Assembly: GCF_965638725.1 (NCBI RefSeq)
Contig: NC_134951.1
Location: forward strand, 105,857,811-105,921,810
DNA length: 64,000 bases
Direction of reading: 5' to 3'
DNA from: Aptenodytes patagonicus
Taxonomy: Eukaryota; Chordata; Aves; Sphenisciformes; Spheniscidae
This document shows positions 1 to 13,300 of the stretch, in pieces. The translations under genes were made by a program, and so were the position numbers. Below the pieces are notes generated by a model. The model did not search any database, had not been told where the DNA came from, and saw nothing but the letters and a program-made list of their open reading frames with translations. Each line of letters opens with the position of its first letter. Positions within the stretch are counted from its first letter, which is position 1.

Positions 1-146
1 CCAGTAAAAGACCACAAGAGCCTGAGCTTTCAGAAAGTTCAGCCAGTGATGATCCCCTGTCTAAAGCCATCCCCATAAATCACTCGGCCACAGTGGACTT
101 CAACACGCACAGCAGAGACGCCCAAATAAAAAGAGGAAATATTTAA
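1..146 (+). CDS. Possible 3' coding tail of an unidentified upstream gene
   Basis: The frame starting at base 3 is open for 47 codons and stops at TAA (144-146). Its translation is hydrophilic, rich in Ser, Lys, Arg and acidic residues, and ends in ...RDAQIKRGNI. That resembles the disordered tail of a real protein more than random AT-rich DNA. In mammals DTL lies just upstream of PPP2R5A in the same orientation, so DTL was considered. The tail does not match the DTL C-terminus I remember, so no name is given. A chance open frame or 3' UTR is equally possible, because the window edge removes the upstream context. Confidence 0.25.
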   Translation, partial: SKRPQEPELSESSASDDPLSKAIPINHSATVDFNTHSRDAQIKRGNI

Positions 147-3100
147 GAACACAAAAAATCAATAACAGTCCTGAACAGCAGAAGATAACTTCCAAATCTA
201 TGAATCAGTTGCTTCATTCTTATGTTTACATAGTACTCATTTGTTCTCAAGAGTTTATTAAAAATAGCATCCTTTCAAATTTGAGTGGAACAACCATACC
301 AAAACCATAACCAAAACATATGGTCTACCTACAATTTTGGCAATTATCAAGTGTGCTATTTTGAGTTAATACAATCATTAGCAAGGGTTTTGCAAACATT
401 TTGGATGCTCCGGTAATTCAAAACGGGCAAATATACAAATATGTATTTGCCCGTATTTGCAGCAGAAACAAAGACGTGTCGAGGTCCTGTTGGCCTCCCT
501 GATAGTGCTCTAGAGTGGCTCGTCTGCCCCAGCAACCTCACAAGTGGGCTGAGGTGCGGTGCCTGTACAAGCTTTAGCCTCCCCAGCTGTCCCAGCAGTC
601 CCAGCACAAGCAGCAGTGGGAGGCTTCCTGCCCTCACATCCTCAACCCCCAGCTTCAGAACCGAGACCTGCTTTTTATCTTTCTATACTGTCCCAAATCG
701 GCCATCCTCCGTTGGTCCTTCCACAGGCTGTCTTCCCATCTCCATTACTCAGCTGCTCTCCCCCGTTTTCCAGTTATTACCAGTCAAACCCAGGAGATAG
801 CAGCCACAAAAAGACAATTTTTAGCTCAAACATGATGTCGGCTGAACAACCCAGACCACATCTTTGTCTGGCATATCATCTTTTCCTTTGCCTTCATCTG
901 ACCATGACTCTAGGAGGCCTCTCATATACAATCATATGCCCATTTGTCCTACCTATATTGCTTCTCGCCTAGTTTTCCAGTGAAATTCCTGGTTGCTATT
1001 AGCATGACTGTGCATACACAGCCCGCTCAATGCAAGCAAAATAGCCTTCCATCCAAGGTGACACAGTTACCTTTCTGCCTCCCTTTTTACTGCATCTTTC
1101 AGAGGTGGAAACTTTAACTCCATTTGACTCCAAACATTTAATTGAGCCTCTTAAGCATTGATGCCTAATCATCCCCTGCTCACTGAGAGGGTGCAAGAAT
1201 GCAACCTCAGCACATCTGTCAACTGCCTCTCTCCACTGGCTGTAGAGGGAGCATAGATCCCTAATTCAGGCACCTTACTTACGTGCCCAAGATTAGTTTG
1301 TATGAATCCATGCAGTCATATGTGTTAATTTATATGAGTATTGAGTTCTGATATATATATCTTATTTGGAATAGTTACTGTATTTCTGTGGGCTTATCCA
1401 GCACCCAGGGGAATGGGCCTGGAACTATTCTGGAATACAGATAAAAATAACCACATGCAGAGGTTGCATAGCTAGTGCAGAAGTGCAGACTCTCTGGCCT
1501 TTGTAGAAAAACTGCCCTGGGCAAGGGGTCCTTGGCAGGCTCAGGTGAGTTCTGTAACTCAGAACCCCACCATCACATGCGGGCTTCATGAAAAACAAAT
1601 ATGACAGGTTTTTAAAAGGGGACAGTTTGGATCCTAAATACTCCTACCTGAGCCAACACACAAGGAGCACTCGATAAAGAATGCTCTCTACACACCATTA
1701 TCAATAGTGAGAAGACGTCAGTATTCAACGTTATGGATTGTTTCCACCACTATGGGTAGGAGCACTACCTCCACCTGTATTTCATCTGGGCCCTGGAATC
1801 ACACCTGTTCTTTTCCTGTGCAGTTATTGTACACTAAGCCAGCGAGCACAGCCCAAGGATTTTGTTTTGTTTGTTTAAAACCTGCTTGCAGCCATGAGGT
1901 TTTGAAATTCACACTTCTTTTCAACTGCTGAAGCAACACTCTAGGATGACATATCACAAAAGCGAGGCCAACTGCTTTCCAGAAGGAGGTATATCATAAA
2001 ATAAAATAAATGACAAAGAAAAATGGGCCACTGTAAAAGCAAAAGGAAAATAGTGCAAGGTGGTAACATAAGCAATCAAAAAAGCAAGCAAAAAAAATGT
2101 ACAGGAGCTCACACCCCTCTTTCAGTCCACAAAAATACTCAAATAAGGGCAGCAGTATTCAGTGGAAACTACACAACAGCACCATCATCCAGCTGCTTTA
2201 TTCTTCTCTTATAAAAATGGATCTAATATTAAACACTGCAGCTCCTTGTTAGAACATGAGGAACTAATGCTAGCCGCACACTATGAATCATAGTGAGTTT
2301 CTATCTGTATTTAAATTTTCTGGACTTTGAACAAACTGACCTAACAGCTAAAAATACCATCCAGTTCCCATTTCTAAAATCCCATTTGTGCCCATCCTAG
2401 CAGTTCATAGCCAGTGATGGTTCGCTGTGAAGGTACCAGCACCTTCTCTTTTCAAAAGAGATGTGATGCAAGCTCTTGCTGATTGGCACGGATAGGTATT
2501 CAAGCAGACAGTTTCTCTGAGCTATCAGTTCTTAACTTCTGTGTTGCCCAGACATGATGACAGGAATCTGAAAGTTAATTACCTTGCAATTTTCCTTCCT
2601 TAAAAATATTTTGTAAGACTGACTTCTGGCTCCTGCTACAAGACTGTGGGAACACTACTGCTGCCTGTGTTTGGTCCTGAATGGCACTGGCAGTAGTAAG
2701 CAGTGAAAGACATATCTTCTTACTGCCCATAGAGGTAAAGCAGGGGAAAGAAAAAAGGGTGGATTTTAACATCAAAATTACCACATATATTATGGCTTCT
2801 CTAAAAGATATAAAGTTCCACACTGGAAGTCCACTCTGACTTAACAAAAATATCATTCAAAGATAAACTGATAATTATGAATAAGTGGCTGCATCTAGTT
2901 TTGCATAGGTAGCTGTATAATACTATGCAGACAAGGCTGATTAGACTTGAAGATGTTTCTATGGGACATGTAGACCAACCCCTTACAATATGGAATTGAG
3001 GTTTTCTGTCATGCATAAAGCCAAATTCAAGCATCCATGTTCCATAAGTCAAGTTTGGAAAATTACAATGATTCTTACATAATCATGTAGCTACATAATT

Positions 3101-4060
3101 TAGAAACTTCACCAAATACTGCGCTAGTCTCACAACACATTTGGCAATGCTGTATAGTGGAAATAAAGCAACTCCATAAACCAGGGTTATCTTGGGTGTC
3201 CAGCATATGTATCTTCCTAAATCAGCTGCATTTGTTTAAAATAACTAGCAGGTCTGAATAAAGAGCGCACATTCCTTGAAAGTGAAACAAGTCTTTCAGA
3301 GGAGTGGTGTCTCTTTAGTCATGTGAAAGGTATAAACCCATTTAGCTGGCAATTTCATCTTGACAAGAAGCATGTACAATTATATGTTTACAATTCTTTG
3401 ACCATGAGAACAAAAAAGCCCTACTAGCTCACTAAAAACCAATCCTGCTAGAGAAGACTTCTGCAAAAATCATGGTGGTAATAAAATTATGTAGTTTATA
3501 AATAGAACACTTTACCTGATAAATAAGAGACACAGGAATTTGTAACGAGTGAAAGAGCTGTAATGGCAAATTTGAAAAACCTATTTGTTAACTGATAGAT
3601 TAAATTAACTATGTAAATAAAGCAGCAAGTTTTGTAAGTTTATTTTGCAAACAATACTACATTTTCTTTCCCATACAATATGCATTGTTTGTATCTCATG
3701 CTCATTTTCTTCTATTCTCAGACCAGAAGCAGCACTACAGCAAAGTAGCCAAATTGTGACCCACCATTGGTAATTCCTTTTCATTTTGAAAACCACGACC
3801 CTATCCCATCCTGGAGCAGAGGGTCATTGTGCTCCACAGAGGGGGTGACCCAATCTGGGACTACCCCCAAGAGTCAGGATATTATTACTGCCAAGAAGTC
3901 AATATCTCTTGGGTACACAGTAAAGATTATTCACACCTGACTAATGACCCCTCCTGGACCCCCCTGGAAGAGGTTGGGGGGCAGACAAGGAGTGTTACAG
4001 AAGCCAGCAGAGCTGGGACCTGCCTTGTATGTGACCCTGGGGGCAGACGCTGTGCAAGCC

Positions 4061-4182
4061 GAGGGACAGGCCCCATGGAGCTCCTTGGCTCAAGGGCAAT
4101 CATGGTGGCCAGGTATTGCACACTTGAGGGATAGGCCCCATGGAGCTCCTTGGTTCAAGGGCATTCATAGTGGCTAGGACTG
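4061..4182. repeat. Two-copy 65-bp tandem duplication
   Basis: The unit starting GAGGGACAGGCCCCATGGAG at 4061 recurs at 4126 as GAGGGATAGGCCCCATGGAG. Period is 65 bp. The second copy matches through the GGCTAGG at about 4178 with only a few substitutions and then diverges. It sits in a GC-rich patch (about 3790-4340) unlike the AT-rich flanks, which suggests an inserted element. The family is not recognised. Confidence 0.75.
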
Positions 4183-4329
4183 GGCATGGGTGAGGCATAG
4201 CTCAGGCCAGGGTTGAGCATACAGGGGGGTCAGGTTGAAGGTCTAGGGCCTGTGGGACTGATTGGGGCAGCGATGGCCAGCTGTGCCCCAGCACTGCATT
4301 CCTCAAAGTCTCCCTGGCTGCCACCTCCA

Positions 4330-4400
4330 GCCTCACATTGACTGATGTGCTAGTATGTAAAATGGAGGTCGTATTATTACTCCCCCAAAAACCTGATGGC
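4330..4400 (+). repeat. Possible ancient CORE/MIR-like SINE remnant
   Basis: The stretch TGTAAAATGGAGGTCGTATT followed by ATTACTCC resembles the conserved core of amniote MIR-type SINEs (a TGTAAAATGGG-then-AATAATA pattern). The match is short and diverged. It is offered only as a lead and could be chance. Confidence 0.2.
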
Positions 4401-5089
4401 AGCTACATCTTTGCCTGCTTTCTTAAGGAAATGGGACTTACGCAATCACACCGTCTGTTATTATGTCCGTTAGATGTACCCCTACAACAAATCCTGAGTC
4501 TGTTGGCCAATTTTAACCACATCTGACAGAAGGGCAGGGGTCTTAAAGATAAAAGCTCTTCCAAATGTCATGCAAATCTGCATGTGGGTTGTGGTGGGGA
4601 GACCACAGCAGTTACTCCAGCATGAGAAGAGATTGCTATGAGAGCTCAACAGCCGTGGGGTTTTTGGCAGGTCAACATGCAGCAGACCCCAGAGCCAGCC
4701 ATGGCACCGTCTGCGTCCTGTCCACAGGAGCACTAGGGCACCAGGGAGGTCATAAGGACTCACGGGGGACATCTGTGGTTAGTAAGGTGCTGTAGGACAT
4801 CAGACACACATCATAGGAAACCAGGCCCCATTAGTTCTGCCGCACAGCTTGTTGTTCCTTCCTTTAAATTAATCTACAGGAGAAAGATCCTTGTTAAAGG
4901 TCACAGCAACAGAGATGAAGTTTGCAAGAAAGCGTTGTCAAGAAGCTAATATTTTAATGCTTGATAGTTTCAAGTGCATCACACTGACGTTATAGCACAA
5001 CAACATACTATTCTAATATAACTTCTGATGCTCACATAATCTGTAGATTACCATTCTGAGACTCTCATTAAAAAAAAAATCCTACTGCC

Positions 5090-5110
5090 TTATTATTATT
5101 ACTATTATTT
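5090..5110. repeat. (TTA)n microsatellite
   Basis: Short interrupted run of TTA/ATT triplets directly visible in intergenic DNA. Confidence 0.75.
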
Positions 5111-8100
5111 GGAATTTTTTATTGAACGAGACCTTTATAGGCCTCTCACTCACATGCAACAATGAATGAAAACTGAAGAGCATAAGTAGTTTTCCAGTGT
5201 TTTCTCTTGTGAAGATGAACAAGCATCTTAGGAAGCCATTAATCCTTAGCACTGAAGGGAGCAGTAAGAGAAATCTGGTGAGCATACTAGCACCAGTTTG
5301 CAGCCAGTTGACAATGCCACCTTCTAACTTTGAAAGCATCATAAAAATGTGTATTTCCTTGCCTTCCCCATCCTCACCAGCATCTTCTGCAGAGAACTAC
5401 CCTAATCACCAGGAAAGCAGCACACCTTACGGTACCAACCACAGGAGGATGTGGTCTGTGCCCTTGGGAAAGCCCAGAATTACCAATTCTTGTCAGACTG
5501 GTTGAGGAGGAAGGGAAATGGAAAGTTTCCGATTTTGGATAGCAACCATGAGAATAGCATGCTGCTTCTTTTAACCATTTCCTAACTAGAATTAGGAATG
5601 TACAATTTACTTTCTGTAGAAGAAGAAATTGGAACCAGTATTACTTTGTTCAGTTCTGTTTAAGGAAAAAAATCTTGTGTCTTTGAATGGAAAAGAAGTC
5701 AAGCAGCAGGAGAGACAGGCTTTGCTCACAAATCCAATCCCCTTTATAGCTAGCATTCTGCCCAAAGGTCCTCTTTTTTTAAATTATTTCTAACATTGCC
5801 AGACTATTGGTACTTCTGTGGCTGCAGCAATCACTTTCTTACTGCCCTATCTCAGTTTCTCTGTTTTTTCTGCCCTACCTCACAGAACCACAAACCTTTA
5901 CCAAACAGCACTCAATAAAACCTCTTTACCTGCATATGCTTGTGCATTAGAAAATAGCTCCTACTGTTTCAGTTATCTGGTCCATAAAAGATCCCTTTTC
6001 TTACCAGGTTACTAAAATTTACCTAAACTTATTAAAATTATTTACTCCTCTAAAGGCCTAATTAATGTTCAGACGCAGCAAAATGATAGCAGCATGCAAT
6101 CTGATTAAAGACACCCAGCATGACATGGCCTATGAAAGTAATACAAAGAATTTCAACTCTAGACTGCAGAGCTAAAAGCAACACTAAACCACATAGTGCT
6201 ACAATTCCTACAGTGACAGATTGTTTGCAGTTAAAAGAGATCAGTGGTCAGTGAAAACAGCAAATGTAAGACAATAAATATAGGTTGGGGGGCAGAAAAA
6301 AAGAAACTTATTAAGAAAAGACTGAAGAAGTTGCCAGATCTTCAACTAAGGTCAATTGGTATATCTTCAGTGAAGGTGATGAACTTATTTAACGTAACGG
6401 AGCTAAGAAAATGGCCCAAAACAATTATTAGAAATTAGGACGGTCATAAAAGAACAATGGGGGAAAATAAATAAATTAATGAAAACCAGTTTCACTTTGC
6501 ATTATCTAGCAAAAGAAAAATACTTTAAATAACGTGCTTCTTGTTACTCAGATGAACAGAACATTCTAATATTCTAGTTATAAACCAAATAACCCCACTC
6601 CTCCAAGTGCTGCTGACAGTCTCTTCTCGTCATCTGCGCAGACTTCCAAGTTTCTTCAGACCCACAGCACTACTCCTGGAAAGCATAAAGTGGCTGGGCT
6701 ATGGCACCCACTTTCTAAGGCGTGAGAAACAAAGAGCCAGTGCCTGGGAAGCATCCCTTCCTAAAGGGAGAACAGTCGGACAAAGAGAAGCAAAGCACAT
6801 ACAGGTTTTGCAGTTTGCAACAACACAGTGACTTGGCCAAGGTGTAACTGTAGGCTGTGCAAACATGTAATGCAAATGAGCATGAGCTGATTTCAAAGTG
6901 TTTCATAGATTAAGTATACTTCCATTCTGATAAATTAAAGTTTTTGGAAACCAGTTCTTGGCATTAACAAAACACTCTTACCCTCAAAACCAGGGCACCA
7001 CTTGTGCACTGCATATTGGGAGCTCAGGAAGGTCAGCCTGGGCCAGGCACCATTCCAGCAACATAGCAAGAGAGATGGGAGAATCTCAGTACCTGGGAAC
7101 AGTCCCTGCACTGTTTTATTTACTCGTATAGTCATAGTCTCAGGTTCTCAGTGATCTTCATGAATCCGTTGCTGTAGCTCCAGCTTTAGAGATGTTTTGG
7201 CCTTCTAGCCAAAGGCCTCAGCAAGTCATACCCAGCACCTACACGGGATGCTGGTCATGGTAAGATACGACTATAGTCAGTGTAGAGAGACAGGCGGTCT
7301 CCAGAGAGCAATTCAGCCCGCCCGCGATGTGAGTTGCCATTACAGAGTGCCTATCTCGCTCCACTGACTGGGGAGCGCCTTGGTTATCAGGCTTAACATT
7401 TAGGCACTTCAGGTTGGGGCCTACAGCTGGGTAGGACCAGGCTGTGTGTAAGTAAGTCTCTGAGTGTCTGTGCAAAGCAGGGTTCATAGCCATGCAGACT
7501 TTGTACTGAACTCTAAACCAAGCGACTCTGCACTTAGCTCACAAAAGAAATATACAGTCGTGCACAAAATAATAAACTTTGACCATATTTTCCAAGCCTC
7601 GGTTTCTACAGCGTTGTTTGGCAATAGGTCAGACATCCTCTAGCGTATCTGCAAGCTTCTTGCATCTCACCGCATCTCCTCAAAATCGAGGTGCCTTTCT
7701 TTGACGTTGTAGGGTCTCATAGTTAAATCCCCTTTTCTTCTGCTTCAAAAAATCACCTTTCTTTCCCATTCAAAACCTTTGAAGGCCTTCATAAATCTTC
7801 CGCTTTGTTCCCTCTGTGAGTCCCTCTGGAACCGCCATTCTCTTAATTTCTGTTCTTTCTTCCTGTTTGAGAACTTTCCGCTTTATCTGGTACAGCCATT
7901 AAAGTTAACGGCTTTTCATCATTCTGACAAGCATGTGGTATAGACCCAGTCAGCAAATGGTCTGTTCCATATTAGAAATACGACATTCATAATAACATTG
8001 TCCAAAATTCATAAGATGTGTAGAACATGCTGGCCACCCCATATGCCTGGGATCAAATAGAGTTTAAATGTTGTTTAAAAGGGATGCTTTAGGGTTTTTT

Positions 8101-10094
8101 CTAAGACAGAGTGCAGGACTGAGCCTACTTTAATCTCATAAACAGCAGGTGACCAGCCAGGTCAATTAACACAGATATTTAAGTAAGACTTTGGTAACAA
8201 TGATTTTGAAATTTCACCCTTTTTTTCCCTACAAAAAAGGTAGTCAATGGTAATAATAAAACTGCAGAAACAAATGTAAGTGTGTGAAATCCCCACTGCC
8301 CTGTTGGACAGGGCAAACAAATACTAAAGACGTTTAAGTGACAATAGTTTTGTAGTGTTTAGTAATTATATGTGTAGACAGCAGTACATTCAACACTGGA
8401 CGACAGTGAAGACACTTTTTAAATAAAAAGCCAAGAACTTTTACATCCTCTGAAACCTCTGTGGTAAAAATTGCTGAAGACAGAAAACAATTTTTGATCT
8501 AGGACATATATTTGGAGGTATGAATGGGTCATTTCCAACCACAGAAATCAAATATATACGGTTATTATAGCAATTTGCCTACATTATTTTGGAAATGCAG
8601 TGAATATTAACAGAAGTTGTCATAAGAAGAGATCCCATCTTCTGTCCATTAGAGTGATCTAGAAAAATAGCCGACTATGCCTGTATTGAATAAAACTGGA
8701 AGACCTCTTTTAACTATACCCCCCTCTTTTTCTGAACACTTCAATTTGCACAGTGGAAAAGCAGGCGTAGGTTTCACAGCATGACACCTGACACATGGCC
8801 CAGTACAGCTGTTGACACGGATAGAATAAAAACATACTACACAAGAAATTCAGGGCACAGCAACAGTACTTACAAAGATGCTCCTCCCACTTAGCAAACT
8901 TACTAGTGATGCTTCTCAACAGCCATAAAAATCCAAAAGTCAGATCAATCATTCTTAGGCTAGAGATGAGCAACAAGGTCTGTGCAACAATGTCTATTTT
9001 TTGAAGTCATACTGCTGAAGTCATAACAGGACTGAGTATTTTGGGATCAGTGAAGACCCTGTTTTACCAAGGCTTATGTTGAAAGAACACCTAATATTTT
9101 TCTGCCTTATTTTTCACACACTGTTTATCAAGTGTCAGCTCAGGTGCATTGATACCATTTGTGAGAAATGCATGGGAAATGTCTTTAATCTACAAAGTAA
9201 TCAATGTCCAAACCCAATTATGGTTTTCCTTGATTGCATTAATTTATCAGCCATGAAATGCTCTCTTATTTCATAAGTTTCTAAGCTGCTTCAAAGACGT
9301 GTCCCCAGTGGTGGCTCCCCAGAACACAAGAAGCTTCCACAAGCAATGGGGTAGCAAGAGGGCAGTGCATGCAGTGACAGCATGATGCATCCTACGGAAA
9401 AGGTAATTGCTTTTATTCTTCTTAAGAAATCCCTGTAAATCGTTATTTTAAGACAAGCAGAGTAGATCCAGGCACAATGCTACACTTTGTTGCACTGGTT
9501 CCCAACTAATGAATGCCTGTAACACAGGTGAGGTGTGGAGCGGGCCGATAAATTCTGCGGAACTTGTGCCAGCTCTGGGCAGAGAGAGTTCAGCACAGAC
9601 TCATATGAATCATCCAGCTGGGGCCAGAAATCATCCTGGCTGCAGCCGGTGGAAGTGGTGGGAAAGCAGGACTCCACCCGGCTGAAAAAGGGAGAGGAGG
9701 TAGCAGCAGCAGCCCCACAGACAAGAAGCACAAAGATGCTGAAAGCAACTAGGGGAGCAAGGATGCAGTGTGTGCGGTCTGGCAGGGCACAGCGCGAGGA
9801 GTGAGCATCAACGGGCGCCAGCTACAGAAAGGCTGGGAATGCATGCTTTGTGTGATACCCCGCTCACGGTGGGACAGAATCCTTACGGATCATTTCATTA
9901 ACTTGCAGAAGGATGCAGCATATGCACCCGTCTTTCTTGGATATTTTTGGTGTTAAGGATTGCATGGATCTGGGAGACCTGACACCAAACTGCAGTTATT
10001 GGGCAGATAACCCAGCGAAGAGCTGCTGAAGTGGCACAGTGCAAAGGAACATTGCAGGCCCTTTTATTCTGTCAAATCGAGGGACTGTCACTGA

Positions 10095-10116
10095 ATTAAA
10101 CTGAGCTCAGTTTAAT
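10095..10116. repeat. Perfect 22-bp palindrome
   Basis: ATTAAACTGAG is followed immediately by its reverse complement, giving a perfect spacerless 22-bp palindrome centred on GAGCTC. The next outer base pair (10094/10117) does not match. It lies in intergenic DNA. It could form a cruciform or be a dimeric protein site. Confidence 0.9.
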
Positions 10117-10320
10117 CTCAACAGAATAACTAGAATAGAACATACAGTATAGAAATAAATACAAATTTGTCATTTAACATAAGACAGTGGCAGGACACTA
10201 GAAGCAATCAGACAGGCAATAGCAATGGAGTTGGATGCTAGTCAGCAAGATGTCTAACCCAGGCCAATGGAGTACTCAAAAGAGATAGAGGTGTCCTGGT
10301 CCAAAGTACACATATTTCAG

Positions 10321-10375
10321 AATATATAAATATATATACCCAATGTATATACTTAAGATTGTATATATGTATAGT
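10321..10375. repeat. AT-rich (TA)n-like stretch
   Basis: Alternating ATATATA blocks interrupted by short non-repeat bases (ACCCAATG, CTTAAGATTG). This is low-complexity DNA with no coding content. Confidence 0.7.
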
Positions 10376-13300
10376 CTTAGTCCAGCCCTATCCCAGTATA
10401 TATTTAACGTTTTTAACTGTGGCAGGGGGATCAGGATCATGAGTTGCCTTTAAATGCAGGCCTGTTACAACAGCATTGAGCTTTATTTACAGATCAGCTC
10501 GTACTTCTGCTGCCTACCTGTTCTGTAAGGAAACGGATGGCTTTACTTCCCAGACACCCACTTTAATGTTATTTTTAAGGAAAATTTAATGTTTTAAAAG
10601 ACATTTTAATTTCAGAAAACAGACATTCACATTTTTAATTATAAAATCTGGCCTTCAGGCTCATTTGAGGAGTTGGTCCTTAATGACATAAGTTAGTACA
10701 TTTTATGTCAATGTAACTTGGACGACTTTGGTGGTTCTATGTTGTCCAAAAACTAGAGTAGAGAAGAATCAGGCCACCAGTTTTTACAGAAGGGGAAAAA
10801 TGGAAGAGGAATCTGAGATACCCCTGTATGAGGGCATACATGACCAAATCATTTAGAATATTTTTCCTTTAAGGTCTGTTTTATGTTTCAACTCGTTAAT
10901 CAGTAAGAAATAATCTAGAAAGGAATTACAGCAGGTGCTTGGTTATGCTATAATTATTCTGCTTCACGTCAGACAGTTCTGAGATCTATTAAGGCAGAAA
11001 ATAGTCCGAATTTTTTCTTTCCTGAAAAGCTGGCAGCTTTTTAACGAAGAGAGAGACTGGAGTAGCATATGTAGTCATTGCAATCTGTTCTGATCAGTGC
11101 TGGCTAGTTAAGGCTTTAGCTAATTTAATTTTGAAAGATGGTTTGAGTTAGAATCTGAAAACTCTTGTTTAGTAATACAAACAAGAACTGAAAACATATG
11201 TTACAACACTGAATGAAACAGCACTTGTACAGCTCATCTTAATGGAGGCTGTGGGTGTCACTGACAGCAGTTCATTTCACAGTAACAATTTTGACTCAAG
11301 GAAGACGATGCCTTTTTAAAGTATGAAATAACCTACTGGTAAACTCTGATGTTTGAAAAGGGACACTAAAAATGAGAAGTTTGAAGTAATAAGTGGTGGG
11401 CTTGAGTGGAAAACCTTCAAAAAAGGCTTTATTCTCTGTAAAACATCTTTTCCAAGGATTCAGTTTTGTTTCATTCGAAGAAATGTCAATGCAAATTTGA
11501 CTAGCTACGTGAAATATTTTTCCCACCACCTTGAACTAACTGTCTCTCCTAAGACATCAACAGGACATGAAGTTCTGCCATTGCTTCTTGGCGTTTTCCT
11601 GAAGGGCTAAGCAGGACTGGTAGGACTTGTGCACGGGCAGCTTGGATAGCATGGCTACTCCATGGCGTAGTGTGGTTCGAGCCATCATAATACTAAGATG
11701 TGCTCATCACTTACATCATCATAGTACTGAATTATCTAAGTGTTGTCCAGTACGCTCCTTCCCCAGTAAAAATGAAATTTTGAAGAAATGCAATCAGGTG
11801 AGATGATGGCTTTGGTAGTACAACCAGCCTGAGAGAATCCCATCCCCGTCCACCTCCTCCACCTCTCCAGGGGAGAAGTAGATTGTGACTTCTGAAGCCG
11901 GCTTTGCACTGAAGCCAGGGTACCTTGTAACGGCATGGTAAACCCCACAAACTTTAGAACATGTATTGAATGGCATTCAGCATAAAAATTGTATCTTTTA
12001 TGCTTTTACATGACTGGGTAAAGATAAGTATGTCTACAGCAAAATTTCAGGTTGGAGCCCATTCTATTTACTGTGATCAACTCATTTTATACTGTTAAAA
12101 ATGTTACATATTAAAAAAATATGGTTGGCTCATCGTTTGAGAGTATTCAAACATATTTAATATTCCTGACATTTGGCTACCTGTTTGCGCTCAGAAAGCT
12201 CTTTCTTGAAAGTGAAAATATAGCACTATTTTCTCGGCAATGTTTAACTTTCTGCTTCTTAAATAGTAAAGCAATACTGCTATTTAGATTGCAAGAACAG
12301 CAAGAAGAACATTTGCTCTGTTTAAATCTTCCCTTTTTGAAAACACGGTTTATTTATTTATTTATAATATGTGGAAACACACTTGGGGAAAAAAAGTAAA
12401 AAAAATAATAAAAGTAACAAACCAGAGTTATGAACTGAAATTACCATAACGGTATGAAAAGGCAAATATTCAGAGGTTAAAAACATGCTATGTTGATAAC
12501 AGGTAATTCAGGATGGAATTCACTTCTTCCAAAAACAGCAAGGTCGCATACAGTCTAATCACATTCATGCTACATGAAGTTTTATTTCTCTCAAAATCTT
12601 TGTCTTTTTAGTTGGTGTTGATCTAAGACGTTAGAAATTATTGCAATCTACAGCAACAAGGGAAAAAAAAATCAGTTGTTAAACATGTCTGACTCTTGGA
12701 GACAATTCAAATGGAAAAAAATCCAGGTCATTGGCCTTTTTAAATAGACCCCCGGCAATATTTACTCCTCCATAAATAGCACAGTCACATGAAATAAAAC
12801 TGTGTTCAGTAAAGCCTGCAAAACAAAAGAACAATTTACAGACTGAAACGCAAACTGTGGCTCATGTGTTCGCTGGGTAGGATTAAGTGAGCTTGCTGCA
12901 CGGTCTGTGCTTAGTGACTGTGGTGTCAGATCTGCTGGAAGGAGAGCAAGTCAGGTCACCGAAGGTGCTCCATCCTTCAGCAAAAGCAGGGAAACGCTGG
13001 GATCCTGCTCTAGACGGTGACCTGAGAGACAGCTTTTGCTATAATGTCACATTTCACTGCCTTTACCATCATGACTAAGAGCACACCTACATAAAGAAAA
13101 ATCACGGGCATTTCTATGCTGCTTTAATTCGACCACTATGGCTCTATCGCTATAGGAAAGGCAGTACATTTCCCCAAGGTAGACAAGTCCTAACATGGAG
13201 GTACATAGTTCTGAAATCTCAGTAAGACCATTTATTTCATCTGCTGGCAAAAATAAATCTTTTTGGATGTTGCAGACAAAAAGACAAATGACTAAATTAC

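Noticed and set aside
1..146. Naming the left-edge tail as DTL from synteny
   Set aside because: The residues do not fit the DTL C-terminus as I recall it; position alone is not enough.
9535..9804. 89-codon + strand frame in a slightly GC-richer patch
   Set aside because: Low-complexity charged composition, overlaps a frame on the other strand, no recognised domain.
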